Assembly (NCBI RefSeq): GCF_014322765.1
Contig: NZ_JAASTZ010000003.1
Span: 62,001 to 126,000, forward strand
Reading direction: 5' to 3'
Source of the DNA: Listeria immobilis
Lineage (GTDB): Bacteria > Bacillota > Bacilli > Lactobacillales > Listeriaceae
DNA length: 64,000 nucleotides
Shown here in pieces: positions 8,867-17,566 of this stretch. How positions within the stretch are numbered: the first letter of the stretch is position 1; every line of letters starts with the position of its first letter. The notes beneath the pieces were generated by a model. The model was not told where the DNA came from. It made no database searches and was given only the letters and a program-made list of their open reading frames with translations. The translations under genes were made by a program, and so were the position numbers.

Positions 8867-9736
8867 TTACACTTCCACTTCCAACGTCTTATTTAAACAA
8901 GCTGTTCCAGAAATACTTACTTCTTGTTGCCCAGTTGCATCTATTTCAACTTGGACAAAAACAGTTCCTTCACTTTGCACTTGTTTACCTTGAGTGACAG
9001 TTATTTTATTTCTTTCTCCGGATGTATAAATATGATTTAGTGCATAGGCTCCCATAACACCAGAAGCAGTTCCAGTCACAGAATCCTCCTTCGTTCCAGC
9101 AGCAGGCGAGGAGAAATGTCTGGCGGTAAAAGTTCCATCCTGTTTAGAAATAATTGCAAATGGATGTATGGAAGATTTAGGTATTTCCTTTAAAATCCCT
9201 GGAAACTCATTTGGTGTTGGGGTCATTGTATCTAAAATAGCTTCATTTTTAACTGGTAAAAGTAATGTCCATGATCCAGTATTTCCGTATTTAATTGGCA
9301 ATTTGGCATGAAGATCAGTTTTTTGGATGCCTAAACTTTGGCAAAGCGCCGACCGATTCCCATTAAAATCAATAAACTTTGGTCGGGCTTGTTGCATCGT
9401 TATTTGGTATCCCTTTGCTTCGTAACTAACAAGCAAAACCCCTACAGCTGTTTCTATTTCTAGTTGGCAATTTTCTTGTCCATTTAGAAGCGCAAAAATC
9501 GCTCCCATTGTTGCATGGCCACAAAGCGGTGTTTCATAACCTGGAGTAAAATATCTTAATTTTAATGCAGCTGTATCACTTTTACAAATAAAAACCGTTT
9601 CATTAAAACCAACTTTTTTAGCAATTTGTTGCATTTGTTCTTTACTATAAGAATCACCAGAAAAAACCACGCCTGCTGGATTGCCTTTTCCCGGCTTACT
9701 TGTAAAGGCATCTACTCTCACAACTTCACACTTCAT
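8867..9736 (-). CDS. PhzF-family isomerase-like protein
   Basis: The 289-residue length and the motifs GKGNPAGVV (17-25), catalytic-type Glu46 in FNETVFI, the PLCGHAT loop and the C-terminal EDSVTGTASGVMGAYAL all mark the PhzF/YddE epimerase-like fold. Family members isomerise small amino-acid-derived substrates. There is no phenazine pathway here, so the substrate is unknown. It starts at ATG 9736 behind ATAGGAG, 15 bases after the VOC-family gene. It ends the minus-strand exporter / VOC / PhzF operon and shares a bidirectional terminator with ppdK. Confidence 0.88.
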   Translation of the reverse strand: MKCEVVRVDAFTSKPGKGNPAGVVFSGDSYSKEQMQQIAKKVGFNETVFICKSDTAALKLRYFTPGYETPLCGHATMGAIFALLNGQENCQLEIETAVGVLLVSYEAKGYQITMQQARPKFIDFNGNRSALCQSLGIQKTDLHAKLPIKYGNTGSWTLLLPVKNEAILDTMTPTPNEFPGILKEIPKSSIHPFAIISKQDGTFTARHFSSPAAGTKEDSVTGTASGVMGAYALNHIYTSGERNKITVTQGKQVQSEGTVFVQVEIDATGQQEVSISGTACLNKTLEVEV

Positions 9737-9751
9737 TTATACGCTCCTATA

Positions 9752-10129
9752 CTATTTTTCACAAATCGCAAAATAATTCCCCTCGTTATCCGCAAAATTA
9801 AAAACTAATCCCATTGGTAAATCGACTAATTCACCAACAGTTATCCCTTTCTTTTTATAGCTGTCATATAGTTCTGCAACATTTTTTCCAAAAAGTAAAA
9901 TGGATGGTGTTCCAAGGTTCATATCTGGATTTGCTTCGGCCACTTTCTGTTTATTTTGCAAAACAAAAGTAGTTTCTGCCTCTTTCGTGGGTGCAATTTC
10001 TATCCACTGAATTTCCCCATTTACCACTTCTTCTGAAACAACAACAAAATCTAATTTTTCTACCCAAAAGTCTCTAACAGCGGCTTGATTTTCTACATAC
10101 AACATTACTTGGCCAATTTTATTTATCAT
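9752..10129 (-). CDS. VOC-superfamily (glyoxalase/bleomycin-resistance fold) protein
   Basis: At 125 residues it has the paired beta-alpha-beta-beta-beta modules of the VOC fold: IGQVMLYVENQAAVRDFWVEKLDF at the start and GLVFNFADNEGNYFAICEK at the end. The latter is the usual second-module signature with a glutamate-containing strand. Substrate and metal cannot be assigned. Its start overlaps the stop of the upstream exporter gene by four bases (ATGA), so the two are translationally coupled. This suggests it modifies or binds something related to what that exporter handles. Confidence 0.82.
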   Translation of the reverse strand: MINKIGQVMLYVENQAAVRDFWVEKLDFVVVSEEVVNGEIQWIEIAPTKEAETTFVLQNKQKVAEANPDMNLGTPSILLFGKNVAELYDSYKKKGITVGELVDLPMGLVFNFADNEGNYFAICEK

Positions 10130-11118
10130 ATTTGATCGCCCTCTCGTAACTTTATTTTTTCCTTTAAACCAAACTCTGCATAAAAATCACGCTTCATTTC
10201 TAGTAAATAACGTAAATCATTCATAAATTGAAACAGGATTGCTCGATTTTCGAATTCTTCACGTGTCTCGGGAAGTTTGCTACTTTTAAATTCATGTACC
10301 ATCATTGTAATTTCTGCAACTAAATCTTCCGCAGTATTATGCTCATCTAGTGTCATCGCCGTTTTTTCAGTGATTTCTGCCAGTGCCAAACTTTGCTCAG
10401 AAGAATGATGGAAAGCCACTAAATGACGTTTCATTTGTGTTAAAATTCGGTACTGCACAAGACGCATATCCACATACTGGGAGTAATAATGGGAAGCTGT
10501 AAAAAATTGATTATCCAAATTTCGTGCAGCTTTTTCTTGTGCATAGTCTAATGTACCCTTTAATTGATGTAATAATCCAAATTCATCCCGATATTCTGAT
10601 TGATTACGTAACCCTTGTGTCATCTCCGTTAAAATTTGTCGCATAATCTCTTCCACTTTTTGTTGTGTTCGTTTTAATTCATCTTCCATTTTTGGCATAT
10701 ATAGGTTTAAAATAATCGCAATGCCCGCTCCAACAGCCATTAACAACAGCTCATTTTTAAACCAAAAGAACGAAAGCGATTGTTCTAATAAAATGTGTGT
10801 AACAAGTACTGAACTGACAACGATACCATCTGCAACATGTAATTTAACCGCAAGTGGAATGAAAATAAGTAAATATAACCCAAAACTCACTGCATTATAA
10901 CCAATCAATAAGAAAAATATTGCCGCAATCGATAAGGCTAAAACGGTCGAATAGACACGTTGAATTGCTAATTGTAACGACCCTTTTTTTGTGTTTTGCA
11001 CACTTAATATCGCAATAATACCTGCCGAAACTGCATACTCCAAATGTAGCCATTCTGCTATAATTATTGCCAGTGTCGCAGCAATTGCTGTTTTTACTGT
11101 CCGCATCCCAATTCGCAT
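10126..11118 (-). CDS. Aromatic acid exporter family (ArAE/FUSC-like) membrane protein
   Basis: The first 145 residues hold about five or six membrane segments (TAIAATLAIIIAEWL, LALSIAAIFFLLIGY, LLMAVGAGIAIILNLY and others). They are followed by a long, charged, helical cytoplasmic region with coiled-coil character. This is the layout of the ArAE_1 family (B. subtilis YqjA-like, 322 residues). Transport of aromatic acids is known only for some relatives, so the substrate here is inferred. It is the first gene of a three-gene operon and overlaps the VOC gene by four bases. Confidence 0.82.
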   Translation of the reverse strand: MRIGMRTVKTAIAATLAIIIAEWLHLEYAVSAGIIAILSVQNTKKGSLQLAIQRVYSTVLALSIAAIFFLLIGYNAVSFGLYLLIFIPLAVKLHVADGIVVSSVLVTHILLEQSLSFFWFKNELLLMAVGAGIAIILNLYMPKMEDELKRTQQKVEEIMRQILTEMTQGLRNQSEYRDEFGLLHQLKGTLDYAQEKAARNLDNQFFTASHYYSQYVDMRLVQYRILTQMKRHLVAFHHSSEQSLALAEITEKTAMTLDEHNTAEDLVAEITMMVHEFKSSKLPETREEFENRAILFQFMNDLRYLLEMKRDFYAEFGLKEKIKLREGDQI

Positions 11119-11181
11119 TTATTCCATCCCCTTCTCCATGTACAATTTATCATAGCATGAAAGCCAAAATCGCAAAAGAAA

Positions 11182-11208
11182 AACCTTGAAGATTGCTCTT
11201 ACAAGGTT
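11182..11208 (-). terminator. Intrinsic terminator after the DedA gene
   Basis: AACCTTG and CAAGGTT form the stem, and a run of T follows on the minus strand. It lies seven bases beyond the DedA stop codon. Confidence 0.75.
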
Positions 11209-11214
11209 ACCATT

Positions 11215-11838
11215 TTATTCTCCATCTATTGTTTTTTTAAATCGTGCTCGAAAGAAGAAACATACTCCAACTATTACAATTAGCGCAATAACACTATAAA
11301 TAATTGCCGAAAAACTATCCATAAACACAATAATTTCATTCCAAGATTCGCCAAGCATAGCACCAAGACCAATTAAAACCGTATTCCAAAGAAAACTTCC
11401 AGCAGTTGTAAGTATTAAAAACTTAGACATTTTCATCTGCGTCATCCCAGCTGGAATAGAAATCAAACTCCGAATAAGTGGAATCATCCGACATATAAAC
11501 ACAGCCCAGCTACCATATTTCAAAAAGAAACTTTCCGCACGTTCAATATCACTTTCTTTTAAACGCAAAACTCGACCATATTTTAAAACAAAATTTGTCA
11601 TCCGTTCTTTACCAAAAAACGATGCAACCTTATATAATAAAATAGCTCCTATTACCGATCCAAGTGTGGCAACGATAATCACCGTCACAACATTCATTGC
11701 GGAAATAGTCGTCATAAAACCACCAAAAGTTAAAATAATCTCAGAGGGAATTGGCGGAAATAAATTCTCCACCATAATTAATAAAAAAATACCAATATAA
11801 CCAAAATCAGTCATAATTCCTGTAATCCATGCTTCCAA
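11215..11838 (-). CDS. DedA/SNARE-associated (VTT domain) membrane protein
   Basis: The typical DedA N-terminus (DFGYIGIFLLIMVENLFPPIPSEIILTFGGFM) is followed by re-entrant and membrane segments and the conserved FICRMIPLIRSLISIPAGMTQM motif. Members are lipid scramblases or transport proteins needed for membrane homeostasis. Older annotations call them alkaline phosphatases, which nothing here supports. The open frame extends to GTG 11847, but AGGAG abuts that codon. TTG 11838, eight bases from AGGAG, is the better start and gives 207 residues. Confidence 0.88.
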   Translation of the reverse strand: MEAWITGIMTDFGYIGIFLLIMVENLFPPIPSEIILTFGGFMTTISAMNVVTVIIVATLGSVIGAILLYKVASFFGKERMTNFVLKYGRVLRLKESDIERAESFFLKYGSWAVFICRMIPLIRSLISIPAGMTQMKMSKFLILTTAGSFLWNTVLIGLGAMLGESWNEIIVFMDSFSAIIYSVIALIVIVGVCFFFRARFKKTIDGE

Positions 11839-11938
11839 AAAACACACTCCTATACTTTATTTCCCTTTTAAAGTAAGTGCTTGCTTTTAAAGTTTACTAT
11901 AATAGTTCTGATATTTCAATGGTTTACTGCAAATAAAA

Positions 11939-11966
11939 AACTTGGCACGTTTTAGCGCACCAAGTT
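11939..11966 (-). terminator. Intrinsic terminator after the V8-like protease gene
   Basis: AACTTGGCACG and CGCACCAAGTT form the stem, and a T run follows on the minus strand. It is nine bases after the stop codon. Confidence 0.85.
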
Positions 11967-11975
11967 TTGATTTTG

Positions 11976-13337
11976 TTATTTTGCCACAAGTCTCATCTGT
12001 ACGGCTTCTATTCTTAAACTTTGCCCTGTTGTTCCGGCAGTTGCTCCGTCTTTTACCCAGCCTTGCCAGCCTTTATTTTGAACGTGAGCTCTATATTGCA
12101 CAGAGTAATTTTTGGCCATATTTCCAGTTAATTTTACTTGAAAGGCCTCTAAACGTTTTGATTGTCCACGAGTCCCAGAAATTTCACCATTTTTTAGCCA
12201 ACCTTGCCAACCAATACCTTGAACATGAGAACGATACTGTACATCCCCAGAATAAGGCATCCCTGATATGCTAATTTTTATTGCTTCTGCTCGTAAGCCT
12301 AGCCCTGTTGTCCCAGCGGTTGTACCATTGGCTACATTACCCATCCATCCATTACTTTGAACGTGTAATTCATAGTTTATTCCCTTTTGCTTGCTTACAG
12401 CTAAATTGTTACTAAATGCCCACGTATAGATATTGTTTAGTTTTTCTTTTGTAATTCGAGTACCAAAGTTATCTTCTGAACGATCTCTATATTCATATGC
12501 ATTTACGGCTAGAATTTGTTTTTTAGAATTATAAACACCGCTCCCACTACTACCGCCAGTTGTATCTAATTTGTAATAAACATTATTTGCAGTTGTTTTA
12601 GAAATGCTACCTGATTGCGTGAACAATTTCCCTTTTTTATCACCGTGATACCCACTTATAGTAATTGCTCCAGATGTATTTGTTGTTAACCCCATCGTAC
12701 CAGTTTTTTGTCCTATATTTTTATTTAATTTAATAACAGCATAATCTTCCGAGGAAGGTTCTTTTTTGATCCATTCTTTTGGTACATACATTTTTTTTGC
12801 CGTTGCTACACCAAATGGTGCTACTGACCCATTATATCCGGGACGTACTGTTACTTTAGTTGCCCAACCGCCATATTCCTTTTGATACAAACAATGAGCA
12901 GCTGTGAGTACTGAGTCATCTCCAATCATTTGTCCACTTCCAACGCTATGCATACCCACTTTTGTTAAGTTTGGAAATTCAGCCTCTATAAAAACGCTTG
13001 TAGAATAAGGATATTGTGCAGTATTAGTTACGAGCTTTCTTCCGTCCGCTCCAAAAATACTTTTTACGCTGGGAATAACTTCTTGTTCATCATTCACAAA
13101 TTCAATTCCAGATAAATCCACTTCCTGCGCATCAGAGGTATCTAATGTCCCTTCTGTCGCATTGACATCTTCTAAATCGCTAATTTCATCAACAATAAAT
13201 TCTTCTCCATCATTTGTTACTGTTTCTCCAACTACTTTTTCATCCGTTGTCGTTTCCGTTGCTTGTGCTACTATCCCGCCACCTAACAGGAATAGTATAA
13301 AGACCAATAATAAAGCTAGCATTCTAAGTTTTTTCAT
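11976..13337 (-). CDS. Secreted V8-like glutamyl endopeptidase with three ChW repeats
   Basis: The 453-residue protein has a signal peptide (hydrophobic 5-24, cleavage likely after VAQA near residue 26) and a very acidic propeptide-like stretch (27-100). A trypsin-fold serine protease domain follows with His148 (LTAAHC), Asp198 (SEDYAVI) and Ser265 (GGSSGSGVYN). The last 135 residues are three about 43-residue ChW repeats (near 319-360, 365-406, 412-453), each with HVQ..GW.G and a C-terminal LR.EA core. ChW repeats are surface or wall-binding modules best known in clostridia. ATG 13337 is preceded by AAAGGAG. The gene stands alone with its own terminator and a long leader between two conserved genes. 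I do not recall it at this place in L. monocytogenes EGD-e, so it is probably accessory. Confidence 0.9.
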   Translation of the reverse strand: MKKLRMLALLLVFILFLLGGGIVAQATETTTDEKVVGETVTNDGEEFIVDEISDLEDVNATEGTLDTSDAQEVDLSGIEFVNDEQEVIPSVKSIFGADGRKLVTNTAQYPYSTSVFIEAEFPNLTKVGMHSVGSGQMIGDDSVLTAAHCLYQKEYGGWATKVTVRPGYNGSVAPFGVATAKKMYVPKEWIKKEPSSEDYAVIKLNKNIGQKTGTMGLTTNTSGAITISGYHGDKKGKLFTQSGSISKTTANNVYYKLDTTGGSSGSGVYNSKKQILAVNAYEYRDRSEDNFGTRITKEKLNNIYTWAFSNNLAVSKQKGINYELHVQSNGWMGNVANGTTAGTTGLGLRAEAIKISISGMPYSGDVQYRSHVQGIGWQGWLKNGEISGTRGQSKRLEAFQVKLTGNMAKNYSVQYRAHVQNKGWQGWVKDGATAGTTGQSLRIEAVQMRLVAK

Positions 13338-13498
13338 TGTTGTATCTCCTTTTTATTTTTTAGTAAATAAATACAAAAATAAATATTTGTTCCATGTCGT
13401 CTATTCTGTACTTTAACTACCTTTACTATTTTTCTCCTCCCGTAAATAATAAATTCATCTCCGTTACTGTTGTTTTTATTATGTATTTATTTTTTTGC

Positions 13499-13555
13499 GA
13501 ATATATAGTTATATTCACATAGTTATTATACTATATGCGTCCATTTATTTGTTAA
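13499..13555 (-). promoter_or_regulatory. Probable promoter and palindrome upstream of the V8-like protease
   Basis: On the minus strand TATAAT (13525-13530) follows TTAACA (13550-13555) with a long 19-bp spacer. Just downstream, at the expected start site, lies the palindrome GAATATA-TAGT-TATATTC (13499-13516). This would leave an A/T-rich leader of about 180 bases before the ATG. The poor spacing plus the palindrome suggests regulated expression, which is inference. Confidence 0.45.
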
Positions 13556-13572
13556 GCTTTTTGCATAAAAAA

Positions 13573-13597
13573 AGAAGCCAACAAAGTGCTGACTTCT
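13573..13597 (-). terminator. Intrinsic terminator after the phosphohexomutase gene
   Basis: AGAAGCCAACA and TGCTGACTTCT form a stem with two wobble pairs. A seven-base T run follows on the minus strand. Confidence 0.75.
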
Positions 13598-13605
13598 AAT
13601 CTTTC

Positions 13606-15117
13606 TTATTCTTCTAATTCCGCCTTACTCGCAAAAAATCCAGCTAAGCGTTCTTTCACTTTTAGAATTCCACCAACTTCATCACTTTCTAAATTCATTG
13701 GCATTACTGGTTCGTGCAGGCTCATACGTAGTAAGAACCAACCTTCGCCGAGTGCTCCGCTTGTATTGACACGAATACCTTCCAAATTTTCTGGTTCTAG
13801 CGACATATCATTGTCTGCTTCGACAAACTTTTGAAAATCTGTTAACACTTCTTGACCGTAAGCTTTAAAATCATTTGCTGTAATACTTAAGCGAATTTCT
13901 TCACTTTCTGCCGGTTCTTTTAAATCGGCAATTAAATCAGCTAAGTCTTGGCCATTTCTATGAAGGGTTGCGTATGTCATTAAAATTTTTGCAATTAAAT
14001 AGGCGCCATCATCAAGGAAATAATTTTCTTTTAGCGCCGCATGTCCGCTTACTTCAATAGCGATTTCTGAAGGCGTTCCTTCTCTATTTAGTCGAAGTGC
14101 CTCATTAATTACATTTCGATAGCCGCGTTTAAAACGGTGTTGTTTTCCACCTTTTTCTGCAATAAAGGCTTGCAAGTGACCAGAAGTAGTCGAGTCAGTG
14201 ACAATTGTTGTTCCTGGTTTTTCTTGTAAAATTATACTTGAAATAACAGCAATGAGTGGATTGCGGTTCAAGCTTTCTCCATGTTTATCCATAATAGCTG
14301 AACGATCGACATCCGTATCAAAAATCACACCTAAGTCTGCACCGCTCGCTAGAACTGCTTTTTTCAAGCTTGCCATCGCCTCTTCGTTATCCGGATTCGG
14401 AATATGATTAGGGAAATGACCATCAGGATCTAAAAATTGACTACCAGAAATATCTGCGCCAAGTTCTGCAAGTACTTTCTCTGCAAAAAAACCGCCAGCC
14501 CCATTTCCAGCATCAACAATAATATGACTTCCTTCTAATGGCTTCATTTTATCAGCGGCCCCAGTAATACCTGCTCTGATTTTTGCGGTTAAGTCTGCTG
14601 CATAGGTAGAAAGTAAATCTTGTTTTGTTACTTTACCAGCATTTAGACCTGTTTCTATAAAAGATTTATCCGCATGCGAAACAATATAATCAATATCCTC
14701 ATGTTCTGCACCGCCAGATTTCGTAAATAATTTTAGTCCGTTATACATAAAAGGTAGGTGGCTCGCTGTAATCATAATTCCCGCATCACAATTATAGTCC
14801 TCATATTGAGTTGCCATAAACATTGCTGGTGTAGTCGCCAGTCCCACATCAACAACATCTATACCTGCAAATAAAAGTCCTTTTATAAGTGCAGCTTTTA
14901 ATCGTTCAGCTGAAAGTCGGCTATCATGACCAATCGCTACCGTTGCTTGATTTTCTACACCTTTTTCTGCTTTTAGCCATTTCGCAAATCCATAAGCAAT
15001 CTTTTCTACACGTTCATCTGTCAACGTAATCGGATATTTTTCTGTAGCAATCGCAATTCCACGTATGTCTGATCCGTTTTGCAGTGCTTCTAACGCCTTC
15101 ACTTCTGATTGATTCAT
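13606..15117 (-). CDS. Phosphoglucomutase/phosphomannomutase family protein
   Basis: This alpha-D-phosphohexomutase interconverts sugar 1- and 6-phosphates. The phosphoserine loop is ITASHLP (116-122) with Ser119, and the Mg2+ loop is DTDVDRSA near 266-273. The sugar-specificity loop EVSGHAALKENYFLDDGAY follows, and the C-terminal phosphate-binding region has RVNTSGALGEGW. At 503 residues it is longer than GlmM. Whether glucose or mannose phosphate is preferred is not evident. It starts at ATG 15117 behind GGAGG, has its own terminator, and is followed downstream by the unrelated protease gene. Confidence 0.88.
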   Translation of the reverse strand: MNQSEVKALEALQNGSDIRGIAIATEKYPITLTDERVEKIAYGFAKWLKAEKGVENQATVAIGHDSRLSAERLKAALIKGLLFAGIDVVDVGLATTPAMFMATQYEDYNCDAGIMITASHLPFMYNGLKLFTKSGGAEHEDIDYIVSHADKSFIETGLNAGKVTKQDLLSTYAADLTAKIRAGITGAADKMKPLEGSHIIVDAGNGAGGFFAEKVLAELGADISGSQFLDPDGHFPNHIPNPDNEEAMASLKKAVLASGADLGVIFDTDVDRSAIMDKHGESLNRNPLIAVISSIILQEKPGTTIVTDSTTSGHLQAFIAEKGGKQHRFKRGYRNVINEALRLNREGTPSEIAIEVSGHAALKENYFLDDGAYLIAKILMTYATLHRNGQDLADLIADLKEPAESEEIRLSITANDFKAYGQEVLTDFQKFVEADNDMSLEPENLEGIRVNTSGALGEGWFLLRMSLHEPVMPMNLESDEVGGILKVKERLAGFFASKAELEE

Positions 15118-15184
15118 GTCATTCCTCCAGCTTCTATATTTTCTACTACATTATAGCTTATATTGCGCATAATTCACATAGTTT

Positions 15185-16060
15185 TTACAAAAGTGGTGCT
15201 CTTTTTGCAATAATGATTTGCAAGTCAACGGTTAGCTCTTGCGGTGGATTTGCCAATAATTCACGTTTTTTCTCTGCATCAATATGCCAACCAAGTGGGG
15301 TCATTTCAAGAAAATCAGCAAATAATTCTTTGGCGATTGGTGCTTTATAAGTCACTCGCTCCATATGTTCCACCGTTAGTTTTTCTGCTAATCGTGATGT
15401 AACCGAGTCATTCGAATAGCTACTTTTCTCGTCCATATAAATAAATTCGCGCAATTCTCGTAAATAGTTTTCTTCCGGAACAACTTTTAGCAAATAGCCA
15501 TCTGTTTTTAATAAGCGCGTGAATTCCTCATAATTCGAAGGTGATAAAATATTTAAAATGACATCTGCTGTCTCTGATTGGTTTGGACAATTAGCTAAAT
15601 CAGCTACCGTCCAAACAATTCCCGGATAATCCCGTGCAGCTTGTTTCACTCCTTCTTTAGCAATATCTAGTCCAACAGCTTGTACAGATTGTCCTTTTGT
15701 TTGAAGTTCCTTTACTATTCGCGCTAAATGACTTCCTTCACCGCAACCAGCATCATATAAGACGACCTCTGTTTTTTTCGTATCCGTAATAATAGTTATC
15801 ATCCGTTCGATTAACTTTTCAAAAAAACCACTCGCAATCACTTTTTTTCGTGATTCAAATAAGGCTTGACCATATTTGGTTTTATGTGCCTGCTTAAGCA
15901 AATGCAAGTAACCTGGTTTAGCAATATCAAAACCATGCCGTTCCGGACAAACAAATGAGAGCGGTTCTTCTAGTACAAATTCGCCACCACAAATTGGACA
16001 AGAAAGAAGTGTCATACTTTCTTTCATTGCAAGCTTATTTATCTCCATTTTTGATAACAA
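15185..16060 (-). CDS. 23S rRNA (guanine-N1) methyltransferase, RlmA family
   Basis: An N-terminal zinc finger (Cys21, Cys24, Cys38, His42 in CPIC...CPERH) precedes a class I SAM-binding fold with YDAGCGEGSHLARI near 99-112. That combination defines RlmA(I)/RlmA(II) enzymes, which methylate G745 or G748 in helix 35 of 23S rRNA. In Gram-positives the G748 type (TlrB-like) is usual and can affect tylosin susceptibility, but the target base is not decidable here. TTG 16060 has GGAGTGA upstream. ATG at 16048 or 16027 are alternative starts lacking a clear ribosome binding site. Confidence 0.85.
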   Translation of the reverse strand: MLSKMEINKLAMKESMTLLSCPICGGEFVLEEPLSFVCPERHGFDIAKPGYLHLLKQAHKTKYGQALFESRKKVIASGFFEKLIERMITIITDTKKTEVVLYDAGCGEGSHLARIVKELQTKGQSVQAVGLDIAKEGVKQAARDYPGIVWTVADLANCPNQSETADVILNILSPSNYEEFTRLLKTDGYLLKVVPEENYLRELREFIYMDEKSSYSNDSVTSRLAEKLTVEHMERVTYKAPIAKELFADFLEMTPLGWHIDAEKKRELLANPPQELTVDLQIIIAKRAPLL

Positions 16061-16082
16061 TGAATCTTCACTCCACTCGAAA

Positions 16083-16108
16083 AACGTTGCCCATACACAG
16101 GCAACGTT
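16083..16108 (-). terminator. Intrinsic terminator after dfrA
   Basis: AACGTTGCC and GGCAACGTT form a perfect 9-bp stem followed by TTTTT on the minus strand, four bases past the dfrA stop. Confidence 0.85.
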
Positions 16109-16111
16109 CTG

Positions 16112-16594
16112 CTAATTTCTTTTATACGTATAGAAGGTATAATTATACTTGTTTTTTTCATCTTTTTCGTGAGGTTCTTTTGCAACTTCTGAAAAATTCT
16201 CCCAATCTACTTCTGGAAATGCAGTATCAGCATCAAATTCCGCATCAATTTTTGTAACAATTAACGTATCTGCCACATCCATAAATAAACGATAAATTTC
16301 CGCTCCACCAACAACATAAATTGGCTCACCCGTTTTCTGAAGATCTAACACAGCCTCTTTGGAATGAAGAATTTCTGCATCATCTAGCTGCAATTCTTTA
16401 TCCCGAGTTAACACGATAGTTTTTCGATTTGGTAAAGCTTTTCCTAATGATTCATAAGTTTTCCGCCCCATTACCAGTGTTTTTCCAGTGGTTGTTTTTT
16501 TGAAAAATTGTAAATCTCCTGGTAAGTGCCACGGCATTTTGTTATCTTTACCAATATTGCCAGCACGGTCTTGTGCCCAAACAAAAATAATCAT
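16112..16594 (-). CDS. dfrA: Dihydrofolate reductase
   Basis: DHFR reduces dihydrofolate to tetrahydrofolate with NADPH. The 160-residue protein shows the usual landmarks: VWAQDRAGNIGKDNKMPWHLPGD with acid Asp27, the NADPH loop MGRKTYES (43-50) and VVGGAEIYR (near 95-103). It follows thyA by 15 bases on the minus strand. This is the classic thyA-dfrA pairing, where thymidylate synthase makes dihydrofolate that this enzyme recycles. The sequence has chromosomal-type length and composition like its neighbours, so it is not an acquired resistance variant. Confidence 0.96.
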   Translation of the reverse strand: MIIFVWAQDRAGNIGKDNKMPWHLPGDLQFFKKTTTGKTLVMGRKTYESLGKALPNRKTIVLTRDKELQLDDAEILHSKEAVLDLQKTGEPIYVVGGAEIYRLFMDVADTLIVTKIDAEFDADTAFPEVDWENFSEVAKEPHEKDEKNKYNYTFYTYKRN

Positions 16595-16609
16595 CCAAGA
16601 AAACCTCCC

Positions 16610-17554
16610 TTATACTGAAATTGGTGCTTTTATTGCTGGATCAGGATTATAACCATCTAGTGAAATATCCGCTACTTCAAAATCAAAAATAGTTGCTGGT
16701 TTATCAGAAAGAACTAATTTTGGAAGTGCGTGCGGAGTTCTTGTTAATTGTTCTTTCACTTGTTCAATATGATTATTATAAAGGTGTGCATCTCCCATTG
16801 TATGGATAAACTCACCAACTTCAAGTCCAACTTCCCTCGCAATAAGATGCGTTAAAAGTGCGTAACTTGCAATGTTAAATGGAACTCCTAAGAAAATATC
16901 TGCACTGCGCTGGTAAAGCTGGCATGATAATTTCCCATCCGCCACATAAAATTGGAATAACGAATGACAAGGTGGTAATGCCATATTGGGAATATCTTCT
17001 GGATTCCAGGCAGATACAATTAAACGACGCGAATTTGGGTTTGTTTTAATCATCTCAATTAAATCAGCTAATTGATCAATAGTTTCCCCTTGTGAAGTTT
17101 TCCATTCACGCCATTGTTTGCCGTAAATATTACCCAGCTCACCGTATTTACTCGCAAAATCTTCCTCTTCCAAAATACGTGTTTTAAATTTTTCCATTTC
17201 CGCTTGATACACTTCTTTAAATGCTGAATCACGCTCTGCTCTTAGTCCAAAATCTGTCATATCTTCCCCGTGGTAATCAGCACTTTTTACAAAACGCTCA
17301 AACGCCCACTCGTTCCAGATATTGTTTTTATGTTGTAGAAGGTATCGAATATTCGTATCACCGTGTAAAAACCATAACAATTCGCTTACTACAAGTTTAA
17401 ATGGTACACGTTTTGTTGTCATAATCGGAAAACCCGCTTGTAAGTCAAAGCGCATTTGATAGCCAAATGTGCTGATTGTTCCAGTTCCAGTGCGATCTCC
17501 TTTTTGTGTCCCATTTTCTAAAACGTATTTTTCTAAATCCAAATATTGTTTCAT
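16610..17554 (-). CDS. thyA: Thymidylate synthase ThyA
   Basis: ThyA methylates dUMP to dTMP using methylene-tetrahydrofolate. The 314-residue protein carries RTGTGT near residue 20, the catalytic loop [13 protein letters not shown] with the nucleophilic cysteine near 198, and [20 protein letters not shown] for dUMP binding. ATG 17554 has AAGGAG eight bases upstream and is chosen over the upstream in-frame start at 17563. It lies 12 bases after the ABC-F gene, so abc-F, thyA and dfrA form one transcriptional unit. Confidence 0.96.
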   Translation of the reverse strand: MKQYLDLEKYVLENGTQKGDRTGTGTISTFGYQMRFDLQAGFPIMTTKRVPFKLVVSELLWFLHGDTNIRYLLQHKNNIWNEWAFERFVKSADYHGEDMTDFGLRAERDSAFKEVYQAEMEKFKTRILEEEDFASKYGELGNIYGKQWREWKTSQGETIDQLADLIEMIKTNPNSRRLIVSAWNPEDIPNMALPPCHSLFQFYVADGKLSCQLYQRSADIFLGVPFNIASYALLTHLIAREVGLEVGEFIHTMGDAHLYNNHIEQVKEQLTRTPHALPKLVLSDKPATIFDFEVADISLDGYNPDPAIKAPISV

Positions 17555-17566
17555 TGTTCGCACTCC

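Noticed and set aside
11215-11838. Alkaline phosphatase label for the DedA protein
   Set aside because: No phosphatase motif; the sequence is a plain VTT/DedA membrane protein.
12000-12380. Tandem nucleotide repeat array
   Set aside because: The three ChW units repeat at the protein level but their DNA has diverged, so they are domain repeats, not a recent DNA repeat or CRISPR.
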